Notes: generated by a model not told the origin, from the sequence alone. Shown: positions 1 through 10,297, counted from the first letter of the stretch. The stretch: 64,000 nucleotides of DNA from Heliopora coerulea (GCA_030142905.1 JASJOG010000343.1:154501-218500), one strand, 5' to 3'. A program made the numbers and translations.

Positions 1-480
1 AATTGTGGTCAGTTTGTGATTACGTTTTTTGAAGGTGGTTGTAGTGGGTTGTGGTTGTTGTGTATTGAATGAGGTGTGTTTGTTTTTGGGGCATTGGTTG
101 ATATGTTGAGATCAGTGGTTTTGGTTGGATGAGTGTGGTAACGGTTGGTATCGTGATGAATTGGAGTTTGTGGGTGTGGTGTTCTTAATGTGAGATGGAA
201 TGTTATTGTTCTTGTGTGAAGTGTTTGTGGTCTGTATGGAGTTATGTTTATCAGTGGATGGGTGTGATGGTGTTGTGGAAGAAGGAAGGTTGGGTTGTTT
301 GTGTCGTGAGTGTGTCAGTGGATGTGTTTTTTTCGGTGCGTGTAACTTTGTTGGAAGGGAGGCTTCATTGTAGTCTTTTTAGTGTTCTTGTGGATTGCAG
401 TGAAGCAGTGATCATACGTCTTGTGTATTTGTCGCCTATATATATAACCTCTCAAATAACCAAGAAATCAATTTTGTAAC
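1..480. other. GT-rich, strand-asymmetric stretch, no gene recognised
   Basis: The plus strand is strongly rich in G and T and poor in C for about 430 bases, with many short TGTG/TTGG words. One open frame of 94 codons (195-479) runs through it, but its Val/Trp/Cys-rich content follows from the base composition. I see no domain on either strand, so I treat it as non-coding or as a decayed repeat. Confidence 0.4.
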
Positions 481-920
481 ACTTACCCCATTTTAGCTAA
501 GTAGCTTCTTTCATAACACTTTGTCCATCTTGGGGGGCTCAGCCCCTCTAATTAAATCCATGCAGGGGTTGAAGCCACCATAGCTCTCCCACTTCCTACA
601 CCAATGGTACAAACCCTTTGAAAAAGTCAGTCATTGCCTTTGGAACGACCCTCCAAGAGGAAAGAGAAACTCAGATAGGTCTGATAGATTGGTTTTGACT
701 TTGGACTTTCATCCTGCACTTCAGGTAGTGCATAATATCCTTCGAGATATGCAAACTTTGGGCCCCGTAGACGATCTTCAGACAACTACGTCTACGGGCG
801 TGAAACTAATAGTAACAACGAACATCCTTTAATAACATTTCATCTATTTTGCTCTATCTTCCAGGATATTGAGCACTTTTAGCATCGTTGATAAATCATT
901 CGACTCATTCGACTACACAT

Positions 921-953
<33 letters not shown>

Positions 954-960
954 CATACGT
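481..960. other. Intergenic DNA with a PLE-like hairpin and a CA repeat
   Basis: No gene is seen. A hairpin at about 760-815 carries a GATCTTCAG word and a GCGTGAAAC word, the same words found in the hammerhead-like ends of the nearby Penelope-like elements. A (CA)n run lies at about 921-946 and continues into a TA run. Confidence 0.45.
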
Positions 961-969
961 GTATGAATA

Positions 970-1690
970 TTTATAATATCAGAGTTTCACGTTCTTTCGC
1001 GATCTTCAGGTAACTGACTCGGTTTCGCTTCAACTGACCTTTTACGATGCGGAAGGATTATTAATAGGTGCCACATCATTTCATTTTGTGCGTGGGATGT
1101 TCCCGAAGTAAAACTTGTTTTATGTCATGGCGTCATTTTGAAAATAGTTCTTATCGTCTGTTGATTAGGGAATGCTTATAGTTATATCTACAACTTCTCT
1201 TCTAAACATGGATTACAGCGTTTTGTGTCATTTTGGTGAGTGGTGGCATGTTTTATGATAGACTATGTTATCTGGAAATCTTTGTTGGCTTTTCCTCCGG
1301 TGGCAGATATGCATGGAAAGCTCGGTTTTGTTGGTGTATTTTTCATTGCGAAAAGATTTAAAGTGGTTTCTGTAGCGGGTCTTGAACTCGTTTGATGTCA
1401 TTCCTATGTATTGTTTTGTTTCTGTGCTGTTACCGGTCGCTACTTCAGCTTTGTAGACAATGTTAGTGATTCGACAGTTTCCAGGGATCAGGCATTCATT
1501 TGATCAGAACTATTTTCAAAATGCCGCCATGACAAAAAACAAGTTTTATTTCCGGAACTTCCCACGCGCAAAATGAAATGACATGGCACCTATTAGTAAC
1601 CCATCGCGTCATAAAAGGACAGTTGAAGCGAAACCGAGTCAATTACCGGTACCTGAAAATCGCGAAAGAGCGTGAAACTCTGAGTAGTAA
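970..1690 (-). mobile_element. Penelope-like element remnant with inverted arms and a GIY-YIG fragment
   Basis: Two arms of about 190 bases (about 970-1160 and 1505-1690) are diverged inverted copies of each other. Between them, read on the minus strand at about 1510-1270, is a GIY-YIG endonuclease fragment: an IVYKAEV strand, then KQYIGMTSNEFKTRYRNH, then a conserved ELSMHI-like block. This is the C-terminal endonuclease of canonical Penelope-like retroelements. The reverse transcriptase is absent, so the copy is truncated. The arms correspond to the pseudo-LTRs of the family, and the GTGAAAC-type cores in them match hammerhead ribozyme relics known from such elements. Confidence 0.7.
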
Positions 1691-1773
1691 TTTTCTAAGT
1701 TGAACTCATAATGTTATAAATATTAGCTCTACTCCGATATCGAGCACTGTACTTCGTTTACTTGATCTATGTA

Positions 1774-1835
1774 TTGTATGTATGTATGTATGTATGTATG
1801 TATGTATGTATGTATGTATGTATGTATGTATGTAT
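1774..1835. repeat. (TGTA)n microsatellite
   Basis: About fifteen uninterrupted TGTA units, followed by a short TA-rich run to about 1857. It borders a tRNA-derived SINE. Confidence 0.9.
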
Positions 1836-1889
1836 ATATATACATATATATATATATGATTGTGGTAGCTTGGTAATTATATTGAGGTT

Positions 1890-2105
1890 TAATGTTTGAG
1901 AAACATGAGAGCTTGGATATATTAAGGTAGATGAACGATCTTCAAGCTCGATACTCAGAAAATGATTTCTGAGTCCCTGAAGGGAATCGAACCCGTAACC
2001 TTCTGATCGCCGGTGAGGTGCTCTAACGATCGAGTTACTGTACAAAGACTCAGATGGTGAGAGAAGGTTAAATTTGTGTACTGGTTCGTACAGATGGTAG
2101 ACATA
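1890..2105 (-). repeat. tRNA-derived SINE, minus strand
   Basis: On the minus strand the copy has a B box of the form GGTTCGATTCC, an A-box-like TAACTCGATCG segment upstream, and the tail block TCAGAAATCATTTTCTGAG shared with copies near 26.1, 34.3 and 36.6 kb. It belongs to the commoner of two tRNA-derived families in this window. The A box is degenerate, so it is unlikely to be a working tRNA gene. Confidence 0.65.
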
Positions 2106-2269
2106 TGTATTGCCAGTCTGCAAGTCTCGATATGTCGTCTATTATTTAATGTGTTAATCAACGATGTGATTGTGGTAGCTTGATAATTATATTCTTAATA
2201 CGTACACTCTTAAGCTGTTCTCTCAGAAAAAAGCCCATCTAATATAAATTCTATGTCAATTTTTTATTT

Positions 2270-3180
2270 TCTACGTTTCGGGGCCTGCCCCTTTATCAAG
2301 AATTAACACGATAGCAGATAGAACGAACTTATATATAAAAATGTTTTCTAATTAGCATTCATCTTTACAAATTATTGAAGAATACAAAACGTACATAAAA
2401 ATCCGGAAGGTTTAGCCCATATGGTAAAAATGTACTGTATTTATGTACCCAAAAATTCTCTCTTGGGATCCCTTGGGATCCCTTGTACCGGTCTTAATGA
2501 TTTTCACAACCAAGTCACTTAAACCCTCATGAATACAAGTACTCCCCCGGGATATTTCGTTGTCCTCTACCATATCTGTTAAGGCTACTCTTGTGATTAT
2601 TAAAGCGTATCGTAAATGCATTGATTGTGCTACCAATGTATTGTCTACCACACTTTTTACACTTAATGAGATAAACAATCTCGTTGGAATCACAATCAAA
2701 TTCATAATTGATTACATACTTTCTATTCCCCAAACTATCCGTAAAACTCTCCCCTTTTTCTAAAAAATTGTAAATTTGACATCTTCCCTTACCGCACTAA
2801 GCCATACCCCCAATATTAAACCTCCTATTTCCAACCTTACTTCTAGCTAACTCATCCTTTAAATTGTTTGGTCTTCAAAAACTTACCCGAGGTGGTTCGG
2901 TAAAGATTTGCCTCATGTTATCCGAAGCATGCAAGAAATTAACAAATTCTCTCATTTTATTACCAATACGGGAGAACGCAGGATTAAAATCTATCGACCG
3001 CGTTACTCTTTCGTCCGAATCGCCACGCTCCGAATCCCGAGAAAGTAAGCTACTTCTATCAACCTTCGTCGCTCTTTGTTATCGATTATCTACCTCCCCA
3101 GATTTAAAGCCTCTCTTAGTTAAATAGCTCTTAACTTCGACAACCCTATTCTCAAAAACTTCCTCTGAATCACAAATCCT
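2270..3180 (-). mobile_element. Penelope-like element fragment (GIY-YIG), frameshifted
   Basis: Minus-strand frame 2733-2527 carries a GIY-YIG domain: NEIVYLIKCKKCGRQYIGST followed by FTIRFNNHKSS. The sequence continues in a second frame (2705-2412) with residues like those downstream of the endonuclease in this family. Upstream, at about 3130-2770, is degenerate coding sequence with several stops. The 3' end at about 2270-2310 has the CCCCGAAACGTAG and CTTGATAAAGG words seen at other PLE ends here. The copy is 5'-truncated and inactive. Confidence 0.7.
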
Positions 3181-3184
3181 TCTT

Positions 3185-3287
3185 AGTCTTGTATATGTAT
3201 ATATGTATATGTATATGTATATAGGTATATATGTATATAATGTATGTACATATGTATATGTATGTATATACATTATGTATATATACA

Positions 3288-3347
<60 letters not shown>

Positions 3348-3376
3348 GTATACATACATATATATATATATGTATG

Positions 3377-3415
<39 letters not shown>

Positions 3416-3450
3416 GTACATAATTTGTACATATATATATATATATACTT
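3185..3450. repeat. TA/TATG simple repeat tract
   Basis: About 265 bases of TA, TATG and TACA units. It gives spurious open frames of Tyr/Ile on both strands, which are not genes. Confidence 0.9.
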
Positions 3451-3518
3451 AATAGACTTGGATGTCCACTAAATACCACGACAGTGCTCAACACAATCAA
3501 GTTGTGGAGCTACGTATC

Positions 3519-4806
3519 ATACGTTTAATGGAAATTTAAAATAAGTGAACGGTTACTCGAGTTTCACGCTATGAAGCGATCTTCAGACTAAAAGTTAAAA
3601 CTATTGACAGTTATATATATATAAACAAGTCTGTTGAAAATTAACATACGAAATGTATAACATAAAGTGTTGTATCTATAGGGACCTATAAAAATTCTAT
3701 TTGCATCTATGGGTAAAAATATCTATTTACATAAAAATATCTATTTACTTAAAAATATCTATTTACATAAAGATATCTATTTACATAAAAATCTTGCACC
3801 ATGCCTACACTTTGTTACTAGCTCTGATCTTTTGTTCAATAAAAAACGTTTGTCTGCGTTTAAAATCAGCAGCTTTTCCGTTGTGCACAAGTTGCATGAA
3901 TTGCCCCCGCCCGTGTATGGTCTGGCATGCTTAAGAACTGACCATTCAATACTATAGTCTTCGTTTTTATTCTTCAAATCCCAAATGTATCTTGATAGTG
4001 CTGTACTGGTTGCATGCTTCTTGTGATTGAAAGAGTATGTGATTGTTGAATCTAGTTTTAAATGCCCCCTCGGTCATACCAATATAAATTTTCGTTGTAT
4101 CTTGAGTAGACGGCTTCACAGTGGCCTGGTAAACTAAATTCTCTTTCAGACACGATCCTTTTAGTGGGCAATCTTCCTTCTTTCTGCAGTTACGTAACTT
4201 TTCTTTCACTTTGTTATCCTGGTTTAGGATCTTCTTATTATGGCGTTGGATGATTTGGGTCATATTCTCTGTACATCCGTAGCTGACCTTGATAGTGTTC
4301 TTGTTAAAAAGCTTATGCAGTGTATGGCCAACCGGGAAATGTTTGTTAATTAATTCTAGAAATGTCCTGCCGACGTTTGTCCTGGTGTTCATGAAAAATG
4401 GAGGGTTGAACCAAATGATATTGCGCTTTCTTGATTTGTTACGGTGTGCCAAATTTCGGTGCGATCGCTGAATAACCTCATTAAAACCACTCTTTCTAAG
4501 CACCTCGTTGTAGATTGGGGCAGCTCTTTCGAAGCAATCGTTGCTGCAGGAGAGTTTAGAAATTCTATCACTGGTTGATAAGTAAATAGATATTTTTATA
4601 TAAATAGATATTTTTACCCATAGATGCAAATAGAATTTTTATAGGTCCCTATAGATACAACACTTTATGTTATACATTTCGTATGTTAATTTTCAACAGA
4701 CTTGTTTATATATATAACTGTCAATAGTTTTAACTTTTAGTCTGAAGATCGCTTCATAGCGTGAAACTCGAGTAACCGTTCATTTATTTTAAATTTCCAT
4801 TAAACG

Positions 4807-4808
<2 letters not shown>
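3519..4808 (-). mobile_element. Penelope-like element with near-identical inverted arms
   Basis: Arms of about 235 bases (about 3519-3757 and 4580-4808) are inverted copies with only about one mismatch seen by eye, suggesting a recent insertion. Coding sequence on the minus strand (about 4600-3777) starts in the C-terminal part of the reverse transcriptase (WFNPPFF, NVGRTFLELI), passes a cysteine-rich linker (NCRKKEDCPLKGSC) and enters GIY-YIG (KIYIGMTEGAFKTRFNNH). A frameshift near 3970 moves the conserved C-terminal block (YSIEWSVLKHARPY) to another frame. The polymerase core is missing. The left arm contains four to five tandem copies of an 18-base TATCTATTTACAT word. CTGAAGA and GTGAAAC hammerhead-type words occur in both arms. 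Confidence 0.82.
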
Positions 4809-4841
<33 letters not shown>

Positions 4842-4943
4842 AAAGGTGAGAACCAGAAAGGTTGTAGTGTTGGTTTGAAAATGAAGAGCGCTCAATACCA
4901 TACCAGTAGAGCGAATAAAGAAGTAAAATAGACAAAATTTTTG

Positions 4944-4995
4944 CTGTCGCTACTCTGAGTTTCACGCGCTCAGGCGATCATCAGGCAACTGCGCG
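4944..4995 (-). ncRNA. Candidate hammerhead ribozyme, type I with minimal stem III
   Basis: On the minus strand the order is stem I strand GTTGC, core CTGATGA, stem II (CGC with GCG), core GAAAC, a short loop, GTA, then GCGAC, which pairs with GTTGC (one G-T pair). This matches the hammerhead consensus CUGANGA...GAAA...NUH with a two-pair stem III, as reported for Penelope-like retroelements. Predicted cleavage is after GTA. Stem II begins with a T-T mismatch, which may weaken it. It lies in one half of a palindrome whose other half (5005-5037) lacks CTGATGA. Confidence 0.6.
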
Positions 4996-5056
4996 TGAAA
5001 ACTCTGAGCGCGTGAAACTCAGAGTAGCGACAGCAAAAATTTTGTCCATTTTACTT

Positions 5057-5060
<4 letters not shown>

Positions 5061-5100
<40 letters not shown>
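5061..5100. repeat. (TA)n microsatellite
   Basis: Nearly pure TA dinucleotide run. It lies between the PLE-derived palindrome and the membrane protein gene. A similar TA run lies at about 4810-4838. Confidence 0.9.
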
Positions 5101-5104
<4 letters not shown>

Positions 5105-5220
5105 AATTTGTGTATATATTCGTAAATAAAGTCGAATTGTAGTGCTCACACTATACAACTTTTGTGAACTAATCTTATCAAATTTTTTTTTTTCGGCCAA
5201 GAACAAGCATTTTTGAGTAT

Positions 5221-6126
5221 ATGGGCATCATGGCGTTCATCGAGTTATTTAAGTTCATGTTTTCCATCCCTCGAACCAAGCCGATGACAAACACAGAAAA
5301 GTTCATCCAATGGTCTTGCCCACCGACTTACGTCCTGGGAGGAATTACATTTTTCATTGCTCCTCACCTTCTGAAGATCTTACTACAACTGGACTTCGAT
5401 GGCCGTTCGGAGGGATACGTCCGCTTGATGATGTTTTCCGTACCAGAAATAGTTTTCCTTATTTTAATCGCTGCGCGCTCCAACCACAAGGATTCCCATC
5501 ATTTGGAAATCTTAGGTTCTGTTATTGAACGCCTGCTGGTTGTAAATGGGATGTTGGTAATGATGATCCTACGAAATATGGTGCCCAGCTCTTTCGCTCT
5601 GTTTTTCATAGCTCTTGATACGTGCCATGCCTTCGTCACTCTGGTTATCTGGTACATTGAAACTGATGCTGCTTCAGCAAGTCTCTTTTTTCGAGAAATC
5701 TTCGTTCCAATTTTACAAGGACGTGCTCTTAAAGCAGGTGGTTCTGCGGCAGTCGTGTTTTGCCTCGAAATCGCGGAGATGTTTTTCTGGCTCGTATTAG
5801 CGATCAAGCCTGAGTTTGCACAGCAGTTGTTCCACCTTGAACCTTTTGAAGGTTTTTCCGGAGGATACTTGGCTTGCGTCTTTTTTGTCATGGCCATTCT
5901 CAGCTGGGATCATGTGACTGGTTCCAGCAATATCAATCGTTGCCTGAATTCTGCCTACATTTGTTACCGTATCCTATTCAGTGTTCCAGTTCTTTTGTTT
6001 TTGTTCCTGGCTGGTCAAATCGAGAAAAATCTGGCCATCGCTTTGGTGATTTCGAACGTTATACCTGCAGTAATTATAGGTATTTCAGTCTCCTGTGAGG
6101 ATGGCAATAAGAATAAGAGAGAATGA
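5221..6126 (+). CDS. Uncharacterised multi-pass membrane protein with internal duplication
   Basis: An open frame of 301 residues with no intron. I do not recognise the family. Hydrophobic segments lie at about residues 36-56, 67-86, 100-119, 122-146, 175-195, 215-230, 243-264 and 268-291, so about eight membrane helices. The two halves resemble each other: a F[D/E]Gx(S)xGY signature occurs at about 59-66 and 209-216, each followed by a helix, a polar linker and two more helices. This suggests a duplicated four-helix module. The C-terminus is short and charged (EDGNKNKRE). The start is the first ATG after stops; a second ATG lies three codons later. AATAAA words at about 6340-6356 could be polyadenylation signals. 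An unspliced 5' exon or a retrocopy origin cannot be excluded. Confidence 0.7.
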   Translation: MGIMAFIELFKFMFSIPRTKPMTNTEKFIQWSCPPTYVLGGITFFIAPHLLKILLQLDFDGRSEGYVRLMMFSVPEIVFLILIAARSNHKDSHHLEILGSVIERLLVVNGMLVMMILRNMVPSSFALFFIALDTCHAFVTLVIWYIETDAASASLFFREIFVPILQGRALKAGGSAAVVFCLEIAEMFFWLVLAIKPEFAQQLFHLEPFEGFSGGYLACVFFVMAILSWDHVTGSSNINRCLNSAYICYRILFSVPVLLFLFLAGQIEKNLAIALVISNVIPAVIIGISVSCEDGNKNKRE

Positions 6127-7625
6127 ACAGCGTATTAGAATCCAGGATCGGTCAGAAATTTTTGACTATTATCAAAGGATTTAGACTTACGGTATCAAAC
6201 ACCAGTATTGTAAATACACTGTTGAAATCTTGTTCTGCCAATTCATCAACCAATAGCTGGTTTGGGTGTATGCAACTCAACGAACATCTACGGCTGATGA
6301 AATTCCACGGTTCTTTCTTAAGATTATTTCGGATTAAAATCAATAAATATACAATAAACGCGTGGTCGTCTGGCTTTAATCAGAGTAAAATAGAAAAACA
6401 GCCTTGAGGCGTATATATAATATGCAAACTGTGCATATTCTTCGTGGCAAACCAGCTTGGGCACATAATTTTTCGACCAAAATCTTATTAAGTGCGTTTA
6501 AACTTAATCGATTATTTCAGTGCTCGACCTTAACTTTTTTGCTTACAAGTCGCTGGACTTGTGAGGTTTAAAATTTACTAGCCAAAAGGCATCACCTGGT
6601 AGCCAAGCCCTGAATTATGGACCTTGGTCTTCAGCCTCTTGAATGTTCATGAATAATTACGGAAACTGAAAATATTCAGTGAGGAGTTGAAAGTATTGGT
6701 CAGATCAGGACAGGTAAGGTAACAGTTCATTGATCGAATGGATGTACAGGCTTCCACCAGTGATCGATGGAATCTGTTTATTTCTTTACTTAACTTTCCA
6801 AAACCTTTTCTAATAGGGCTAGCCCTGTGACAAGCAGTTCTGGAATTTTAGTAGCCCAAACCCAAATCTTACAAGTCCTGAACTAGTGGACTATCGCTAA
6901 GGTCGAGCACTGTATTTTCAAATCTAAAGCGTCCATTACTGTTGGGTCTCAAAATGCTCCTAATTTTTCTGCTATACCTCTGACCTTAACTAAATATTGC
7001 AAATACAGATTGCAAACACGACTTGAGGATTTCTTGCTGGTCATGGCACACATGTTTTACGCATGTGCGGGTTTTCAAATATTTAAAAACACTATGAAAT
7101 GTTTTTGACGTGCTTTCATAAAGAATAATCAAGTTATCAACAACTTTGATATTGCCAACTCACAACAGCCTGTACCCATTTACACGCAAACTAAATTTCG
7201 GTTGTAATGAACTTTATTGGACTCGACAATTTAATGTTTCGGATCAGCGTTAGGGTTCGGGAGAATAGAGTAAGAGTTTAGGTTTGCTTAATTGAGCCCG
7301 CGATCGCCTAATTAATTAAAGGGTCCGCGAAGCTGCACTTGACCTTAAAATTCTTTTCCTTGAAGAAGTACATAGTATGACGTAAATACTCAGCTGTATG
7401 CGGCTCCTGCAATTTTTGTCTCCACTGCTCTTCTTCATTGGTGAAATGACATCTCTCCGTCATTTTTGTTACTTAGCTTCTCTTACCTCTACTTCTAATC
7501 CATTACGAAAGTGCGGCCGAGAGTGACCAAGGGTCACTCTCGGCCGAAATGTTTACGCAATCTTTTCCGTTGAGGAGCATATGTCTGTTAAGGCCAGAAA
7601 TATCGTTCAGGTACATCGTTCACGG
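6127..7625. other. Intergenic DNA, no gene seen
   Basis: It begins with the probable 3' UTR of the membrane protein. No coding sequence or clear transposon is recognised. The one structure is a perfect hairpin at about 7513-7546, with CGGCCGAGAGTGACC and its inverse around an AAG loop. It is followed by CCGAAATG, which resembles the PLE-end palindrome near 46.3 kb. Confidence 0.5.
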
Positions 7626-7853
7626 TGAGTAGTATAGAGATGGGGGGTACGAGCACACTTGTCCATTAGGTGCACTTTTTTAGCAATTTAGTGGAAATAC
7701 GCCTTTTCCATGAAATGGACCCTATGTGTCTTTTCATGAAATCTGCTTTTTTTAAAATGGAAAAAATTATCCACCTAATCGAATAAATCATACCCCCATC
7801 TCTATACTACCCTAGAGTGTGCACTTTGCACACTTTTGATTAAAAATGTGTAT

Positions 7854-8421
7854 CTATAGACCATCTTTCAACTCATTTGTTTGTGGATTAGCAGCTCCGC
7901 TGTCAGCTTCCGTAGGAATCTCAGTAAGTTTAGCTTCGCTTTTATTTTTGTTCTTTTTATGGTCACATATATGTTTCCCAGTAGTAATACCACCAGATAA
8001 AAATCCTAAGAATGGAATATAAGGACTTATCTTTTCCACAACTTTTATAACATCACTTTTTAATAAGTCATCTTTCCGTAATTCATCGGATGATACTTTT
8101 GGTTTTTCTATAGCATACAAACCACCTAACGCATCAGCAAACTTGCTTATTAGTTGGTCAGTTCAAATTCATTCGCTTTTTGCATTCTTTTCCTTTTATA
8201 TTCTTTATAATATTTTTCTATAACCTTATTACTTGCTTTTTTAATAGTATTAACTTTTTTTTATAAAACTGTCCATCTTCTGCTAATTTAATTAATTCTT
8301 CCCTTTTCCTTTCAATTTCTTCTTGCGGATCAACTGCGCTGTGAACATCTATTTCTGCGGTTTTGATTTCATCTTCGAGACCTTCTACTAATTCTTCAAT
8401 TGATTTTTTGCGCTTTACCAT
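7854..8421 (-). pseudogene. Polinton small structural protein with coiled coil, frameshifted
   Basis: The start is taken at 8421, a few bases after the ATPase stop, giving MVKRKKSIEELVEGLEDE. The first 60 or so residues are charged and predicted coiled coil (EEIERKREEL). The frame slips in an eight-A run near 8255-8262 and again near 8160. After the second slip it continues with a conserved-looking stretch (KFADALGGLYAIEKP), a hydrophobic PYIPFLGFLSGGI segment and a polar tail ending at 7854. Position beside the ATPase and the same strand suggest a virion or assembly protein, but the function is unknown. Confidence 0.5.
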
Positions 8422-8425
8422 GAAT

Positions 8426-9031
8426 TTATACAATACCACATACTCGATATTCATATGGATAATTTAAATTGATCTTTAAAACAGAATACTTGTTATTTTT
8501 AAGTGTATCTATTATTCTACTTATTTCTTTACTAACACCATTCATATAATCATCTATTATGATTTTCATATCATTTCTGTTAGGATTATAAAAAGTATTC
8601 AATTTGCTTATATTTTCTCTGTATGATTTGTTTATGCTTGTCAATTGTTGGGTTATTACTATCGTTGAAGGGATACAATGTCGAGCTCCGAATCCTAATT
8701 TTACCAATTCACTGACTCTTTTCTTAACATCAGAACTACATGCACAGTCATCTAAAATAATCAAACTGTTGGTTCCTCTATAAATTTTTGAAGCAAATCT
8801 AAGCATATTATCAATGTAATCTTGACTGCATTCAATTACAATTATATCTGGGTCATTTATGTATTTCCAATTCTCATAAGTTTTATTCGAAGAGAAAGTT
8901 GGACATATTATTATAATGTAATCAAAATGTCCCTTGTAGTTCATTTCTATAAAATTAAGAAGATAAAATGTCTTTCCACAGCCTGTCATTCCTGTAATAA
9001 TCATATTAAAAGGTGTACCTTTTACAGACAT
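8426..9031 (-). CDS. Polinton FtsK/A32-type genome-packaging ATPase
   Basis: A P-loop ATPase of 201 residues. Walker A is GMTGCGKT (residues 14-21). Walker B is SLIILDD (about 89-95). A conserved glutamine in TIVITQQ follows, consistent with a sensor motif. Length and motif spacing fit the A32-like ATPases that pump DNA into capsids in Polintons and related large DNA viruses. The gene is directly downstream of the capsid gene (stop-to-start gap about 11 bases) and its stop nearly abuts the coiled-coil gene. It is the only unbroken long gene of this element, although nothing shows it is expressed. Confidence 0.85.
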   Translation of the reverse strand: MSVKGTPFNMIITGMTGCGKTFYLLNFIEMNYKGHFDYIIIICPTFSSNKTYENWKYINDPDIIVIECSQDYIDNMLRFASKIYRGTNSLIILDDCACSSDVKKRVSELVKLGFGARHCIPSTIVITQQLTSINKSYRENISKLNTFYNPNRNDMKIIIDDYMNGVSKEISRIIDTLKNNKYSVLKINLNYPYEYRVCGIV

Positions 9032-9042
9032 TTATATAATAT

Positions 9043-10280
9043 CTAATATTGAGTACTTTCGAGATCCTTATTAATGAAATTAACTAATCCATCAGAGACA
9101 ACAAAATTATTGCAATTAATATTACCAGTATGTGCTTTCTTTTTAATCTCCAGCAGAACACCATTTTGGGTATTTACAATTTTCTTTCCATGTGCAGTTT
9201 TATTCACTTCTTCATGACTTCTAAGGTCAATAACCAGAGCAAATTTATCGTTATAGAACTTTTCCACAGTCATAAGTTGGTTCTTTCCTTCCTTTTCTCC
9301 AAATAATCTTCTTGCTTTATCATAAAATCTATTACTAGGTATTCCTTGGGAATACACACTATTTGGAACTCCTTCAATGGTTAATTTCACTTAAGTTATA
9401 TTTGGATATATATATTCCTCACTGTCTACTCTACTCTGTTTAGTGAACAATAAAACAATTGCTTTCATAGATTTTCTTGGTATATTTATATTTTCATTCA
9501 TTAATGTGCTAGCAGCTGCCCAAACAACGGTCTTCATAAGTGTTATATGTTCATAAGAAAGTGATCTACCAATGGAGTATTTTTCTGCTATTTCATTAGC
9601 AATATCCATATTTTTTATTGTCTCATATTCCAATTGTAAGTCTTCTAATGTGTAAGTTCCAAGAGTTTGACTTGCTTGGACAGTCATTATTTCATTTGGT
9701 TCAGGTAGTGTTAGAACATAACGGAAATTATTATTCATAAAAAATGGTGCATACAGACCATGATCACGGATTATTTTATCCAAACAAATTTTCTGCTTAT
9801 GACCATAAATACTTAACATTAATGCATCACTTACTTTCTGTGTATTACCACTTTTTACTCCACTGTCATCTTTTGAAATAAGTTTTCTAAGGTTCTCATT
9901 ACCATTTCCATATTCAATCATATCGAGTCTCTCAGAATTGGTTTTCCAAAGGTCTTTATACACCTCATACATATTTTCTGCATTGTTGTCATAAATTGTC
10001 TCTCCTGCAAGTCTTATTCTAAGTCTTTTTGGAACATTTTAGATAGATTATTAAGAAACCATGATTTTGTATTACTGACTTCAAAAGTGAACAATAGATG
10101 GAGACTTCCAGGTACCAAACAACTGTCCATTTTCATTTTAGGAATGTCAATATACAGTTTTTCTCCAGGACTTGCTTTATTTGGATTAAAAGTGACAACA
10201 TGACGTGTTCTTTCACCTTTAATTAAAGCTATATTACTTTTTCTAAATCCGTGAATTAATTCTGTTTCTTTCATGTTCAT
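9043..10280 (-). pseudogene. Polinton double-jelly-roll major capsid protein, broken
   Basis: Three consecutive minus-strand frames read as one capsid protein of about 410 codons. The N-terminal piece (10280-10014) has KLYIDIPKMKMD and LVPGSLHLLFTF strands. A one-base slip near 10020-10026 leads to the central piece (9972-9391) with the GLYAPFFMNNNFRYVL block. An in-frame TAA at 9391-9393 separates the C-terminal piece (9390-9043), with GVPNSVYSQGIPSNRFYD and FALVIDLRS. Order, size and position before the packaging ATPase fit Polinton capsid genes. I assign it from family resemblance, without a structural comparison. The breaks make it non-functional. Confidence 0.72.
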
Positions 10281-10297
10281 ATAGTATACAATATATT

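Noticed and set aside
3079..3500. Tyr/Ile-rich open frames
   Set aside because: Translation of a TA/TATG simple repeat in all frames.
5499..5897. Minus-strand open frame of 132 codons
   Set aside because: Shadow of the plus-strand membrane protein; it has no domain and the hydrophobic pattern belongs to the plus frame.
7513..7546. Rho-independent terminator
   Set aside because: A perfect hairpin but without a T-run, and in an animal genome; it resembles PLE-end palindromes.
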